Of a DNA stretch of 64,000 nucleotides, positions 48,970-59,700 are shown piece by piece (within the stretch, counting starts at the first letter, position 1; each line of letters begins with the position of its first letter). A program made the translations under genes and the position numbers. The DNA comes from Gymnopus androsaceus JB14 (Eukaryota > Basidiomycota > Agaricomycetes > Agaricales > Omphalotaceae): NCBI GenBank assembly GCA_009733575.1, contig ML769490.1, positions 124,001 to 188,000 on the forward strand, read 5' to 3'. A model generated the notes under the pieces. It was not told the DNA's origin. It searched no databases and worked only from the letters and a program-made list of their open reading frames with translations.

Positions 48970-51055
48970 ATGTCTTCTCTGCCAAGGGGCTTAGCTTGTT
49001 TAAATTGCAGGTCAGTACTACTCTCTCTCTCTGTGAGTCCTTCGTAACTCACTATGATGAATTAGACATCGAAAAATTGTTTGTTCTATCATTCCCAATC
49101 ACGAATTGAGAGGACTAATTTGCTTCTACCAGAGATGTGATGGACAAAGACCGAAATGTTCTCCTTGCTTGAACTCGGATATTTCCAATGACTGTGAATA
49201 CAGGAACGAGCAAACCGCCGAGGTACAACCTCTCGAATATCATATATCTGCTCTTAAGGCACATATACAAGAGCTTGAGGTGGGGGAGACCAGCACCACT
49301 CTCAAGGGGACCGGGCACGACCTACAGACGGGATCAGAGGTGTATCTACATGCGGCTCCATCTTTTAGTACGTGCGCCGCAGATGGCTATCCGTGTATTG
49401 TCTTACTTTTTTTGCTAGCAGCTCAAATCTCTGCGTCAGGGCTTCAGGTATGCTTTCATTTCATCTCATTCTCGGGCGTTCAGTTAATATTGGTACTTTG
49501 CAGGACATACCCCCAGTTCTTTCTCAGCTGTTGTGAGTAGTTCATACCGTCCCCTGACTATTTTTCTAACTCATCCTCAAACAGACTTCACAACTTCATT
49601 CACAAAAGCTGTTCTTTGGGTATTTTCTTGGACAAAGAGCGCTTCAAAAATTCACTGGTACTGAACGCTGAAGGTGAAAGGCCAACATTCGCACTATTAA
49701 ACACGTCCTATCTCTGGGGAATGCTTCTCTCTTCATTCGAAAACCATACAGGGCAAGAGAGCATCCTTGTCTCTCGTGCCCTTCAAAGCTCAGCTCATGC
49801 ACTGTTGGAAAACCACCATCAAAAGGTGCTTCAATGTATTCAATCGGAGGTCCTTCTAGCAAACTATTTTTACTTTGCCGGCAGGATCTTGGAAGGGAAG
49901 TATCATACTACCGCTGCTGCTTCTCTTGTTCTAAGTAGCGGCATACACAAGATTCGCACATCTTCGCCTGATGCATCCGGATACCTCAATCTGAATCCAT
50001 TAGCGGAGCCTCGCGATGCTATAGAGGAGGGCGAAAGAATCAATGCATTTTGGACGGTCTTGACTTTAGATGCATTTTGGAATACTGTACATGGAGTTCC
50101 TTCCAGCATTCCGTATACAACTCCAATGGCGAGAGTCGACACGCCGTGGCCGCGTACGATGGAAGAGTACACACAAGTAGGTTCACCGTCGTCGCTACCT
50201 TTATCGAACATTGGCTTAAGATTATCCGTAGTTTCCCTTTGATCCTGATTTTCGAAGCAGCCGCACAGTCGAACAATTTCTGTCGGGTGTTCTCGATAAT
50301 GGTATCCGCGGCAGCATTACGTCTTCCAGAGCTAATTTTGCCAGAGCAGCAATTTTGTTCGAACGTGCTACATTTACTGGAATTCAACTTCTTAGCAGTA
50401 AGTCACTACTCACTTGCTTCCTTCATTCAATCCACATTAACACTCAAATCTAGATCCTCATTCTCAGCAATCCCAGGCGAATTTCACCTCCCTCGACACT
50501 CTCATCCAGAGATTTGTCGCAAGTGTATTGCCTCCAGGTCGCGCTTTCGGAGTACCTCTAGACTATCAGTTCTGTGTGCATTCGCTTGCACATGCTGCAG
50601 ATATCCAACTTCATTTTCCGTTTGCGTCGCAAAATAATATTTCTCGGACTAGGATATTTACAGCAGCGAAGGCTATTGTGAATTTGATTGATACTTGGGG
50701 CCATGTCCTTGAGCTGGATTATATCAACCCCATGCTACCTGTGAGTCTCCATCTCAAGAAGTTCTAGATGGGCCTCCACTAACCGAGCTGCACGCATTTT
50801 CGTATAGGTCATCTGGACTATCGCTTGCAAAGTCTTTGTCGATGACAGCATTCGAATGCAATACTTTGAAGCTCGCGCATTATGCGAGCGTGTAAAGGCT
50901 GCAATGGAACGTTACTCTTTCTCTTTGATGAGTTGAGCATTCTATGAATATTTTCCTCTGCTGTCATTTCCTCATGTATACTTTTCTCAGAATTCCAACT
51001 CGCCCAAGTTATAAAGGCTTCTGCAAGCAGTTTCCCTGCTTCGCAGGCGGCATAG
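48970..51055 (+). CDS. Zn2Cys6 transcription factor, unit-2 copy (intact)
   Basis: Paralogue of the unit-1 regulator. The start at 48970 reads MSSLPRGLACLNCR. A 13-nt microexon (49066-49078) gives CRHRKIRCDGQRPKCSPC. Other exons: DIPPVLSQL; HNFIHKSCSLGIFLDKERFK and NSLVLNAEGERPTFALLNTS; QSSAHALLENHHQKVLQCIQ; ASGYLNLNPLAEPRDAIEEG; then DPDFRSSRTVEQFLSGVLDN and ARAAILFERATFTGIQLLSS; QANFTSLDTLIQRFVASVLP then PGRAFGVPLDYQFCVHSLAH; and a final exon FQLAQVIKASASSFPASQAA ending at 51055. All introns checked keep phase and there is no internal duplication. Expected nuclear, targets unknown. Confidence 0.85.
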
Positions 51056-51604
51056 ATATAATAGTGATTCAATTAATTTTAGGCCCGGATATGAGTAGAA
51101 GTTACTGGTTTGTCGCTTCTTGCTTTCGGCTTGAGACTGCTCTTTCCACCACGCGATCGCTATCTGAACGTTCGACCTTCTTGCCCTTCTTGCTGGACTC
51201 TCTCGCCTTTCTTAGAAAATGTCTCCACTACAGTCGGATGCCAAGGCCTCTTCTGAGATCCTTGTGGTAGACTCCTCAGCATTTTTCGCTTTTTGGCAAT
51301 GTCAGAACGTTCATGCTCCGTGTCATCAAAATTCGATCCCGGTTTGCGTTTCGCGCGTTCGGTGCAAGCGGTTGCGGATGTCACGAGGAAGAAGAAAGTA
51401 CCGGATAGTTGGGGGAAAGTAAAGCAACGACACACTGAATCGAACATAGTAGCCAACAACAAAGCAACTCTGGAGGGCAAAAAGGAGGTACTCAAGATGA
51501 AGTCCTGAGCCCCGAATATAGCAAATCGGCCAGAAGAAAATGGCAACATATGATATACAGTATGTCAAGTAAAAGTCGCACGATTCACAAACCTGCTTGT
51601 TGAT
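51056..51604. other. Duplicated spacer of unit 2
   Basis: Counterpart of 43969-44589. It holds a minus-strand frame (51160-51549) with basic text such as KRKPGSNFDDTEHERSDIAK that is only partly kept in unit 1. No gene assigned. Confidence 0.4.
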
Positions 51605-51900
51605 TGAGTTGGTTCCAAGACTGGAACGAATGTTAGCTACATCCCATCGTGGCCAAACACAAATTCAATTCCATCCATTTCTGTCTTATCAGCCTTCCCT
51701 TTCCAAGCTACTCTCTATTTTCAAGAAACAACATCTATCCCCGAATCCATTTGCATCCAATTCATCCGAGGTTTATCTGCATAAAGGTGAAAGATGCACT
51801 TCGCCCGTTGGAATACTGACTGGGTACAGATGCGTACACGATTTCAGAATTTTAATGTAGGAAGACACAGGGTATTGTAGATATATGTGATGTTGTTGCT
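51605..51900 (-). pseudogene. Fragment of the cyclase gene (unit 2)
   Basis: Degraded copy of about 40265-40580, same strand as the intact gene. Shares CCATTTGCATCCAATTCATC and the GTAGGAAGACACAGG motif with unit 1. Not an open frame. Confidence 0.8.
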
Positions 51901-51992
51901 ACTAACATTGTTAGATGCCAGTTTGCGATAGTGCATAGCTAATACCTCAGGATTTGAGCAGGCCTAAGGATCAATTAATACATCACCACTAT

Positions 51993-52093
51993 TCCGATAT
52001 GGTGTAGTGGCTAACATTATCGCCTCTCATCGTGAATGAATAATGAATAATGCTGAAGCGCGATAGCCCGGGGTTCAATTCCCCGTCTCGGAA
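51993..52093 (+). tRNA. tRNA-Glu (CUC anticodon) with intron, unit 2
   Basis: Same body as the unit-1 gene: TCCGATA acceptor, D arm GTGTAGTGGCTAACAT, stem ATCGC/GCGAT, loop CTCTCA, T arm CGGGGTTCAATTCCCCG. The 3' acceptor strand is TCTCGGA, so one pair (T-C) is lost in the acceptor stem. The intron is about 29 nt and unrelated in sequence to the 25-nt intron of unit 1. Probably still functional but weaker, or becoming a pseudogene. Confidence 0.82.
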
Positions 52094-52329
52094 TATGTGC
52101 GGAGGAACGATTCTTTTTGATGGTGCATGCCTTGACTTGACCAATATAATGTATGTATATGAGGACGACTTTCAATGCATCGTTCGCGAGGTTGAATGGG
52201 CTAGGAGATCCCGCTCTGATCAGCAGAGACCTCCGCCCCTTCACCATGCCTCACCGTCCGTTCATACTTTTGGTAGAAATTGAGCTAGACTTGGATACAT
52301 TTATGGTACACTTTGCATAACAACCCATT

Positions 52330-54110
52330 CAAACACTCAACTCCACCTTCTGCGCTCCCTTGATAGCTGCCTGCGCCTTCTCATCCCTCAACGCCGGCTC
52401 AACCTAATCCTTCAAAAACGCATCCACTTGCTCCGGCGCCCTCCCCACAAAACTCTTCGGCTCCAACAAATCCTCCAACTGTCCTTTAATCGAATCAAAA
52501 TACTCATCCCTCCTCAGCCTCTCAATCAAATCATTCTCCAAACCCAACTGCTTAACCTGATGCCCCGCTTCATGCGACAACACACGAATCTTCTCGTGCG
52601 CCTCTTGACGGTCTCCTCCGGCTTTGACGATCGCCATGATGATGTTTTCTGTAGCCATGAGGGGGAGTTCTTGGGAAATGCGTCTGGCGATGACTTTGGG
52701 GTAGACGACGAGGCCTTCGGAGATGTTTTGGAGGGTGGAGAGGATGATGTCGGCGGTGAGGAAGGCTTCGGGGAGGGTGATGCGGCGGTTGGCACTGGAA
52801 ATCGGTTGGTTAGTAGGTAGAGATATTAGCAGCGTGGGTTAACATGTACCTATCATCTAACGTTCTTTCGAACCACTGCACGCTCGAGGTCATCAATGCA
52901 TTTTGGTGCAAGACCATGAGATGCCTAGCAAGACTACAAACACGTTCAGAACGCATTGGGTTGCGTTTATATGCCATTACGGAGGAACCGATTTGAGTCG
53001 ATTCGAATGGTTCTTCAATTTCCTGAGTGAATCATTAGGCTTGAGCAGAAGTCATCAATAAGGAGATAGGACTGACCTTGAGATTGGCTAAAAGACGAAT
53101 GTCGGTAGCGATTTTGTGTGCAGTAGCACCGAGAGAGGCCAAGGGAGCGAGAACGTCAACATCAATCTTGCGGGAATAGGTTTGAGATGTGACGGGGTAG
53201 GCGTAGTCAAACCCAGAGTGTTTGGTTACGAGTGCGTCGAGGGCTTCAACCTAGTCGGAGTACCAACAGTTAAGATTTTGATTTTCGATTTCAGTTCGGC
53301 TCACCTTTTCGTGATCTGCATCGAACAACGCAAGGAAACTGGCCTGGGTACCAGTCGTACCCTTCACACCACGGAATCCAAGATCTTCTCTTGCGCGTTT
53401 GATGTTTCAGAGATCCCAGGGAAGTTCCTAAAAACGTAGAATTTTATTTCGTTAGCTTGGATTTTCGGAAAATTATTTCCTTACCTGAATCCACAATGTA
53501 GCACGTTTACCCACAGTAGTCAACTGGGCTGGTTGGAAATGCGTGAAACCCAAGGTCGGCAGATCGCGGTATTGGGCTGCGAATGACGAGAGACGCGAGA
53601 TTAAGACGTATAGGCGGATCTAGGCGGATGAGGTAGTCTAGGCCGTCTCGGAGGAAGATGAGGTCGGCATTGCTAGATACGGATGTCAATCGAGTTGGAG
53701 TATAGATGCGTACTCACTCGGTAAATAACACGATGTAGCACCCAAGCTAAGCAGAAAGGGTTTAGTAAAGCAAGGAGAAGGAGAGCGGACTAGACTGACT
53801 GGATAATCCCTGCAGCTGCCGGAGCAACTGTTCCAAACATATAATATATATACATGAGCCATAACATCTTGTCTTCGCTTCTTCTCTCCCTTGGCTGCAA
53901 TATCTAATTGCTCTGGAGTTAGACACTGGAAACGTGAACCCAAGCGCGTCACAGCAGCACGTCGAGCGAAAAATGAATACGAAAGACACATTAGTATCAT
54001 AATGGTTAAACAATGACTTTTGACTTGCCAAATTGTCCTTCGTTTGCAAAATCGCTTCATCGGAAATGGGTAGTCCTAGTTCCTTCTCTGCAATGGCCAG
54101 GTTCAACCAG
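52330..54110 (-). pseudogene. ADE13: Adenylosuccinate lyase (ADE13), most complete copy c, disrupted
   Basis: Starts within the enzyme at [20 protein letters not shown] near 54100; the first ~35 residues are not found upstream. Reads on through [20 protein letters not shown], an AT-rich frame break near 53850 (before the GTVAP motif), TSCYLP with a 1-nt loss near 53735, NADLIFLRDGLDYLI with another frame break, and [20 protein letters not shown]. Then comes a TGA stop where WDLRN is expected (53425 region), then RARED then [38 protein letters not shown], and the C-terminal exon with [20 protein letters not shown], ending near 52404. One nonsense and at least three frame breaks: not functional. 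The working gene must be elsewhere. Confidence 0.85.
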
Positions 54111-54600
54111 AGTTTTCTTTGCGATAATAATGGGCCGTGTGCCAGTAGTTTGCATGACGAAATTGGCTTGGGGTCAAATTATAGCAAGCTGTTCAATAAC
54201 GCCGAGGAAAGGGATTGAATGCATCATTCCGATATCGATTCAATCGCCGCCAGGCGCGCGTTTCAATTCATCAAATAATTTGACACTCTATCTATCTCTC
54301 GGGCAGCTTAGACCATTCAGCCAACAAGGACTTGGTTCTGGGGAGGAAGCTTGGCATTTCCACGCTTCACCTCGTTTCAATCAGCCACTAGGCTGGCAGC
54401 GGTTTGCCTTCTTGTTTTTCCTTTCAGGCTTCTGGTCTGTCCTCGCTCGTTTAATACCGACCTTTTAGGTCTGCAGAATGTCTTACCATGGCGCAAATAA
54501 CCAGAATTACAGTACATACCCAAAATATCGCGGAAGCCGACGGAAATCATGGTTATGTTTCTCCGCATAACAATGAAAAGCCAAAGGGAGGTCCACCAGC
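54111..54600. other. Spacer between ADE13 copy c and a cyclase remnant
   Basis: No identifiable gene. It lacks the expected first exon of ADE13. Only short frames; the 54013-54468 plus-strand frame partly overlaps the ADE13 antisense and has no motif. Confidence 0.35.
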
Positions 54601-54639
54601 AAATGGATAAAGTTCTGAGGATGGATGAGTATTTTGTCC

Positions 54640-54895
54640 CGATTAAAAAGCCAGTCGGAGGACTTATTGAATCCGAAGAGTAGTAGCAAACCCATTCGAC
54701 TCGGAGCCGTCCGCGTACTTCAAGTTGAATGGGACGGATGGGGACCGGTGGGCCTCGGAAGGTTGTTGGCCGGCCATCTGAGTAGAGTGAACCAGGAGGC
54801 CAGGACAACGGACTCGAGGACTCTGAGGAGCTCATCCGCGGAGGTAGTCATGCCGTTTGGTTGGAAGCTGTTTGGGATTTGGATTAGGCTAGTAC
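54640..54895 (+). pseudogene. Fragment of the cyclase 3' end
   Basis: Corresponds to the last part of the cyclase coding region (intact at 39356-39560), now in the opposite orientation. Shared text includes GGGACGGATGGGGACCGGTG and GGAGGTAGTCATGC. It keeps the terminal codons (FGIWI-like, then TAG) but with indels. Not a gene. Confidence 0.75.
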
Positions 54896-54899
54896 GAGA

Positions 54900-55426
54900 G
54901 GAGTGAGCTGGTTAGCTGGCAAGCCCGGTATTGCATGTACTGTTAAAACTTAAGATGAGCATCGGATGTCAAGAATGAATTTCGTTTAACTTTAATCTTA
55001 CATCTACCCATTCTGCACCTTTCTCGCGGAATCAATGAATGTAGATATGTAGCCGACATTGAAAGGGAGGTAAGGATGTTAATGTCATACTAATACAGTT
55101 CGAAGGCATAAAAATAGTATATGATTGTCAAATTATAGAAAACTGGCTTCGAATTCCTAGAAACTTCTGCATAATTTTCGGCAGCACGACCACAGTAGAA
55201 CTCGAACATACAACTTTTTGGTGTCACGTTGAGCAGCTGAAGGTAAACGCGACCAAGCGCTACCACTGCGCCATGTCTCGCTATTATACGCCAGAAAACA
55301 TCCCAATCTAATCGCTAATTGGTAAGCGCTACCGAGTCACAAATGCGACGCAAGGAAGAGGTGAATAAAAGATACGAATAAAAGATACCACGAAATAGTC
55401 CATTAGATCTGTGAGCATGTAAAGGT
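54900..55426. other. AT-rich intergenic region before the peroxidase gene
   Basis: AT-rich sequence with a tRNA-like stretch on the minus strand at about 55197-55273 (listed separately). No coding gene recognised. Confidence 0.4.
55197..55273 (-). ncRNA. Possible pol III (tRNA-like/SINE) element
   Basis: A perfect tRNA A box (TGGCGCAGTGG, 55263-55273 on the minus strand) is followed at about 60 nt by a B-box-like GTTCGAGTTCT (55197-55207). A stem TTGGT/ACCAA could be drawn as an anticodon stem, but the acceptor and T stems do not pair well. It is either a tRNA-derived SINE or a decayed tRNA. Confidence 0.35.
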
Positions 55427-56621
55427 TCAACTGATGTCGACACCTTCCAGTACATCAACAATCTTGCGGATAAGTTTGGTGCGCCTTACTGTATCAAGAA
55501 AGGACACTGTATGGTTCGGTTTCCACATCAACGTTGAGATAGGACAGTTCTGAGATTGTTTCTTAGGGTCTCCGCTGCTGCTGCAGTGAACCTCATCTGT
55601 GCTGGGGATGGGGCTATCACTTGTTTCACCCAAGTTACCTGAGATTCCATCCCGATCCAGCAACTGGACATCAGGAAGGCGCTCTTCTGACAGCCACTGT
55701 AGCAGCCAAGGAAGTGGGATGCCCCGCTTATCCTTACTCTCTGTGCTCCACACCCCAAGAAGGATTGCCATGCTTACGGCAAGCCAACTCCTGGTGTACC
55801 GCATCCAGCCTTCGAGGAAGTATTTCCCTCTGACGACGTGCCCGCATGCGTCCGACATCAGCTTCGTCAACAAGAGTAGTTAGATAGACGGGGTCATCAA
55901 TGAATCTCCGAAGGGTTGGTAAGGTGCCAGTCTCTGATACTGTTTCATTAGGGGTAACTCCGATAGATGGTTGTGATGTTTCTTCTCCAAGATATCCTGA
56001 CACAGGCGGTAGGATGTCTCCAATCAGCTTCAAAACCCAACTCTGCTTTATTTCAGTAGGTGCATATTTCTCCCCTCGAGGTGTGTCTTTATGAACCAGA
56101 CTTGCATCATGCTCGAGTCCATTGTGTTTTCCAATGAGATGTAGATCAATTACACCGTCGCCATTGGGTTCAAGGAGGTAGGGAATATGGAAAGGAGACC
56201 TCGAAATGAGCAAAAAGCCACCCATGACTAAAAATGCGGCAAGAGGTGAAGATAGACCATAGCAGGATTTGAGACCTTTGAAAAGGGTACCGAATGTAAT
56301 GTTTTGGCCATCTCGAGGACTGCCAAAAGAAATGTCAGCTTTTTGTGTCATACCAATGGATTCGAGTAAATAAACGCACATATAACCGTGATTGGCCATA
56401 GCATTCAATGCAGGACATACTGAGCGCAGATCACCATGTTGGGGAGGACAAAAACCATTTGTTCGTCCAGTAACAATGCAAATTCCATCAGAATGATCAT
56501 GCATAGATATTGTTGCATGAGGATGACCCAGAGGTGGTGTCAATGATTTGTCCGCTGCATAGGCTTCCAGTGTAAAGCGCATGATTGTCAAGGTCAAGTC
56601 GTGGTCATTATTACTAAGCAT
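55427..56621 (-). CDS. Heme-thiolate peroxidase (chloroperoxidase/UPO family)
   Basis: Secreted or intracellular heme-thiolate peroxidase/peroxygenase family. The start at 56621 reads MLSNNDHDLTLTIMRFTLEA. Later it has CPPQHGDLRSVCPALNAMAN with the heme-ligand Cys, then an intron joins HGY to IPRDGQNITFGTLFKGLKSC. Further on are IDLHLIGKHNGLEHDASLVH (acid-base Glu/His region), KYAPTEIKQSWVLKLIGDIL, RRQREILPRRLDAVHQELAC, then SKDKRGIPLPWLLQWLSEER. An intron-bounded end exon WKPNHTVSFLDTVRRTKLIR stops at 55427. A frame change is needed near 55770 (CRK to MAILLGV). No clear signal peptide, so it may be of the short intracellular type. It is divergent from the NLR gene. Confidence 0.82.
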
Positions 56622-56755
56622 CTACTGTGCAAGCTCGGTAAACCCGCGCGGCGTGATCCACTGACCTGCCCTAAATAATATCTGATAGGATCTGGAACTG
56701 TGACTAAGTGACGCTTCTCTCTTGAATCTCAACCATCACCTTTCAAACGTTGAAG
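56622..56755. promoter_or_regulatory. Shared bidirectional promoter, peroxidase and NLR
   Basis: Only 134 bp separates the two divergent start codons (56621 minus, 56756 plus), so both promoters must lie in or near this gap. No clear TATA box was recognised. Confidence 0.5.
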
Positions 56756-59700
56756 ATGTTCAGAAACTCACATAATTTTTCCATCTCCAATGGACAATTC
56801 ACTAATATTGAAGCTCAAAACAACTATTACAGTACTCATGGTATGTACTATGGACATATAAAACCTAGTTTGTGCTAAAAGGAACCAGATGCACTCAGTA
56901 AATTGAATCCTGTTGCTGATGCCTCTTATAAATCTGGGCATTATTCAAGCTGCTTCCCAGGAACTCGTGTTGAAATTCTTACATCTATCTTGGAATGGGC
57001 CACTGATCATCAGAGCCCACCTCTTTTTTGGCTCTACGGAATTGCAGGAACTGGAAAATCCAGTATTGCCCAAACCCTGTGTATGCAATTGCAGGAGAAG
57101 GGGTTCTCAGTGGCTAGTTTTTTCTGCTCAAGGAATTCAGCAGAAAGAACAAACATAAAAAAGATTGTACCAACTATTGCACACTCCATTGCAATAGTTG
57201 AAACAACATATTATGAATATGTTTTCCATGCTCTTGAAGAAAATCCTCACATTGCAAAATACTCTGTACTTGAGCAGATCAAACTGCTTTTGTTAAGCTC
57301 CAATACCCCTTTACAAAAGAATTGGGCCATTGTCATTGATGGTCTTGATGAATGTGCAGACATGGAGATGGCCAAGGACCTTCTTGAAGCATTGATTGAC
57401 AATGCTCATGAGCTGCTAGCCCACATTTTCATTGCTAGTCGAGAAGAGAAAGCTATGTCAATGAAATTCAAGAATAGCAGCTCAGCAACTAAGGTTGCAT
57501 TACATGAGTTGCAGAAGTCAGTTGTTCAGGCAGATATTGCTACTTACATTAAGTTTAATCTTTCTCAAATTGAAGGTCTTGCTCCATCGCTTGAAACTTG
57601 TGTCAAGTACTTGGTGAACCAATCAGATAGGCTTTTTATTTATGCATCCACAGCAGTAAAATATATTGCTGGTGGATACAGCAGCCTGGATCGCATACAA
57701 ATGTTGATGAAGCAACAGAGACTGAATGGAATATTTGCCTTATATGTGGAAATATTGCAAAATGTCACAGTGCACCTAGATGATATTGAAATACAGAAAC
57801 TGCTTCGAGTGCTGCATTTTGTTATGTGCTTAAGGAAATCCACTATCAATCAAGGGACTGGAGTGTCTCCTGGTAGATGAATCTGATATTCACTCCAAGA
57901 TTTCTGCATTTCACTCTATCATTGAGATTCCAAGAGATAAAGACTCTGACATACCAGTCCAAGTTTTCCATACATCATTTCATGATTTTTTGGAACACAG
58001 TGAGGATTGCCCAGAAAGGTATCAACTACATGCTCAACAAAAACAAGAATGCCATACTTTTCTTGCATTTTATTGTTTGAAATATCTCAATAGGAATCTG
58101 CAAAGAAATCCTTTAGGGCTTGAGCTTCATTCAGAAGCAAGTGAACTGGATAGAAAGGTGATTAACAAACTCATGTACAAGAAACATGGCTTGGCATATG
58201 CATGCAGATATTGGGCAACACATTTGTCCTCTGGCAGTAGCAATCTTGAAATGGAAAATATTTCAGAATTATCAGAATTTTTGGATAATAATGTCTTGAA
58301 ATGGATGGAGCATTTAATTTTGATTGAGATGTGGGATGTTATTACATCATCCCTTCTGCAAATATTGAAATATCTCAAAGTATGTATGCATACTCTTAAC
58401 TTCTGTGTTATTACTCAATGATTGAGACAGGATGATATGTTAGCAAAGGCAACTGAATTCCTGTTGTTTTTTTCAAGAAATGTTGAAATTGTAACAAGAT
58501 GGCCACTTGAAATCTATAACTCTGCACCTATATGGACTCCAGTGGATTCAGCTATAGTTGAAGCAAGGTGTTTTCAAGAAAGAAAACAAATGGGCCCAAG
58601 CATAGTGAAAGGTTTGCAAAGCTGGAGTCAATGTCAGCAAATTTTACCTATGGACCAACATATCAACTCAATTTCTTTCCTGGGGACAAGCCTAAACTTT
58701 ATTGTTTTGTGTTCCGGAGATACCTTGCAAATTCTCAACACTACTACTGGATTTACTGAAAAAATTCTTCAAGGCCATACAGATGAAGTTCTTGCTGCTT
58801 CACTCTCCCAAAATGGCTCCACGGTGGTTTCTGCATCACGTGACAATACAATCAGAGTATGGGACCCTACAACTGAGAAGGTTGTTCATACATTTGAGGG
58901 ACATACTGCCAGTGTATTGGCTGTTGCTATATCTTCTGATGGGGCTAGGGTGGTTTCCGGGTCAGCAGATCAAACATGTCGGACTTGGACTACTTCCAAT
59001 TACACAATTGAACATGTACTGGAAGGGCATACCGATTGGGTTACTGCTGTTTCAGCTTCTCCAGATAACATGAGAGTGATATCTGGCTCTGAAGACATGT
59101 CAATCAGAATTTGGAACATCTCCACTGGCCAGACTGAGCATATACTCAGGGGGCATACTAGTGCAGTAACTACTGTTTCCATTTTTTCAGATGGGTCCAA
59201 GCTTGTTTCAGGATCAAATGACTGGTCTGTCAGGATTTGGAGTATATTCACTGGAAAACAAGAGTCTGTTCTCAAAGGCCATTCTATGGATGTCTCTAGT
59301 GTTCTCATTTCTCAAGATGATTCTAACATTTTTTCTGGATCATATGATAAAACAATAATCACTTGGGATGCTTCTACTGGTAAGATGAAGCATGTTCTTA
59401 GGGGCCACACTCAGCCAATAAGAGCAATCGCAATTTCTTGTGATGGAGCAAGAGTAGTGTCTGGATCCAAAACAGTAAGGATTTGGAATCCTTTGACTGC
59501 AAAGAAAGATAATGTTGTTGAAGGACATAGCAAAGAAGTCTCAGCCATTTCCGTTTTTCCAGATGGCTCCAGAGTGGTTTCTGGATCAAGTGATAATACT
59601 GTAAGGATATGGAATACTTCTACAGGCCAGATTGAACTTGTGCTCAAGGGGCATACTGGCAGAATATCAAGTGTAGCTGTCTTTCTGGATGGATCTAGAG

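Larger units (their letters stand above)
48349..53340. repeat. Segmental duplication unit 2
   Basis: Second copy of unit 1, in the same orientation and order. Contains the intact regulator, a cyclase fragment, tRNA-Glu and the most complete ADE13 copy. The left boundary lies where the ADE13 copy b text (CACGGAATTC) joins the cyclase-promoter text GGAGAAACTACGTT. Confidence 0.85.
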
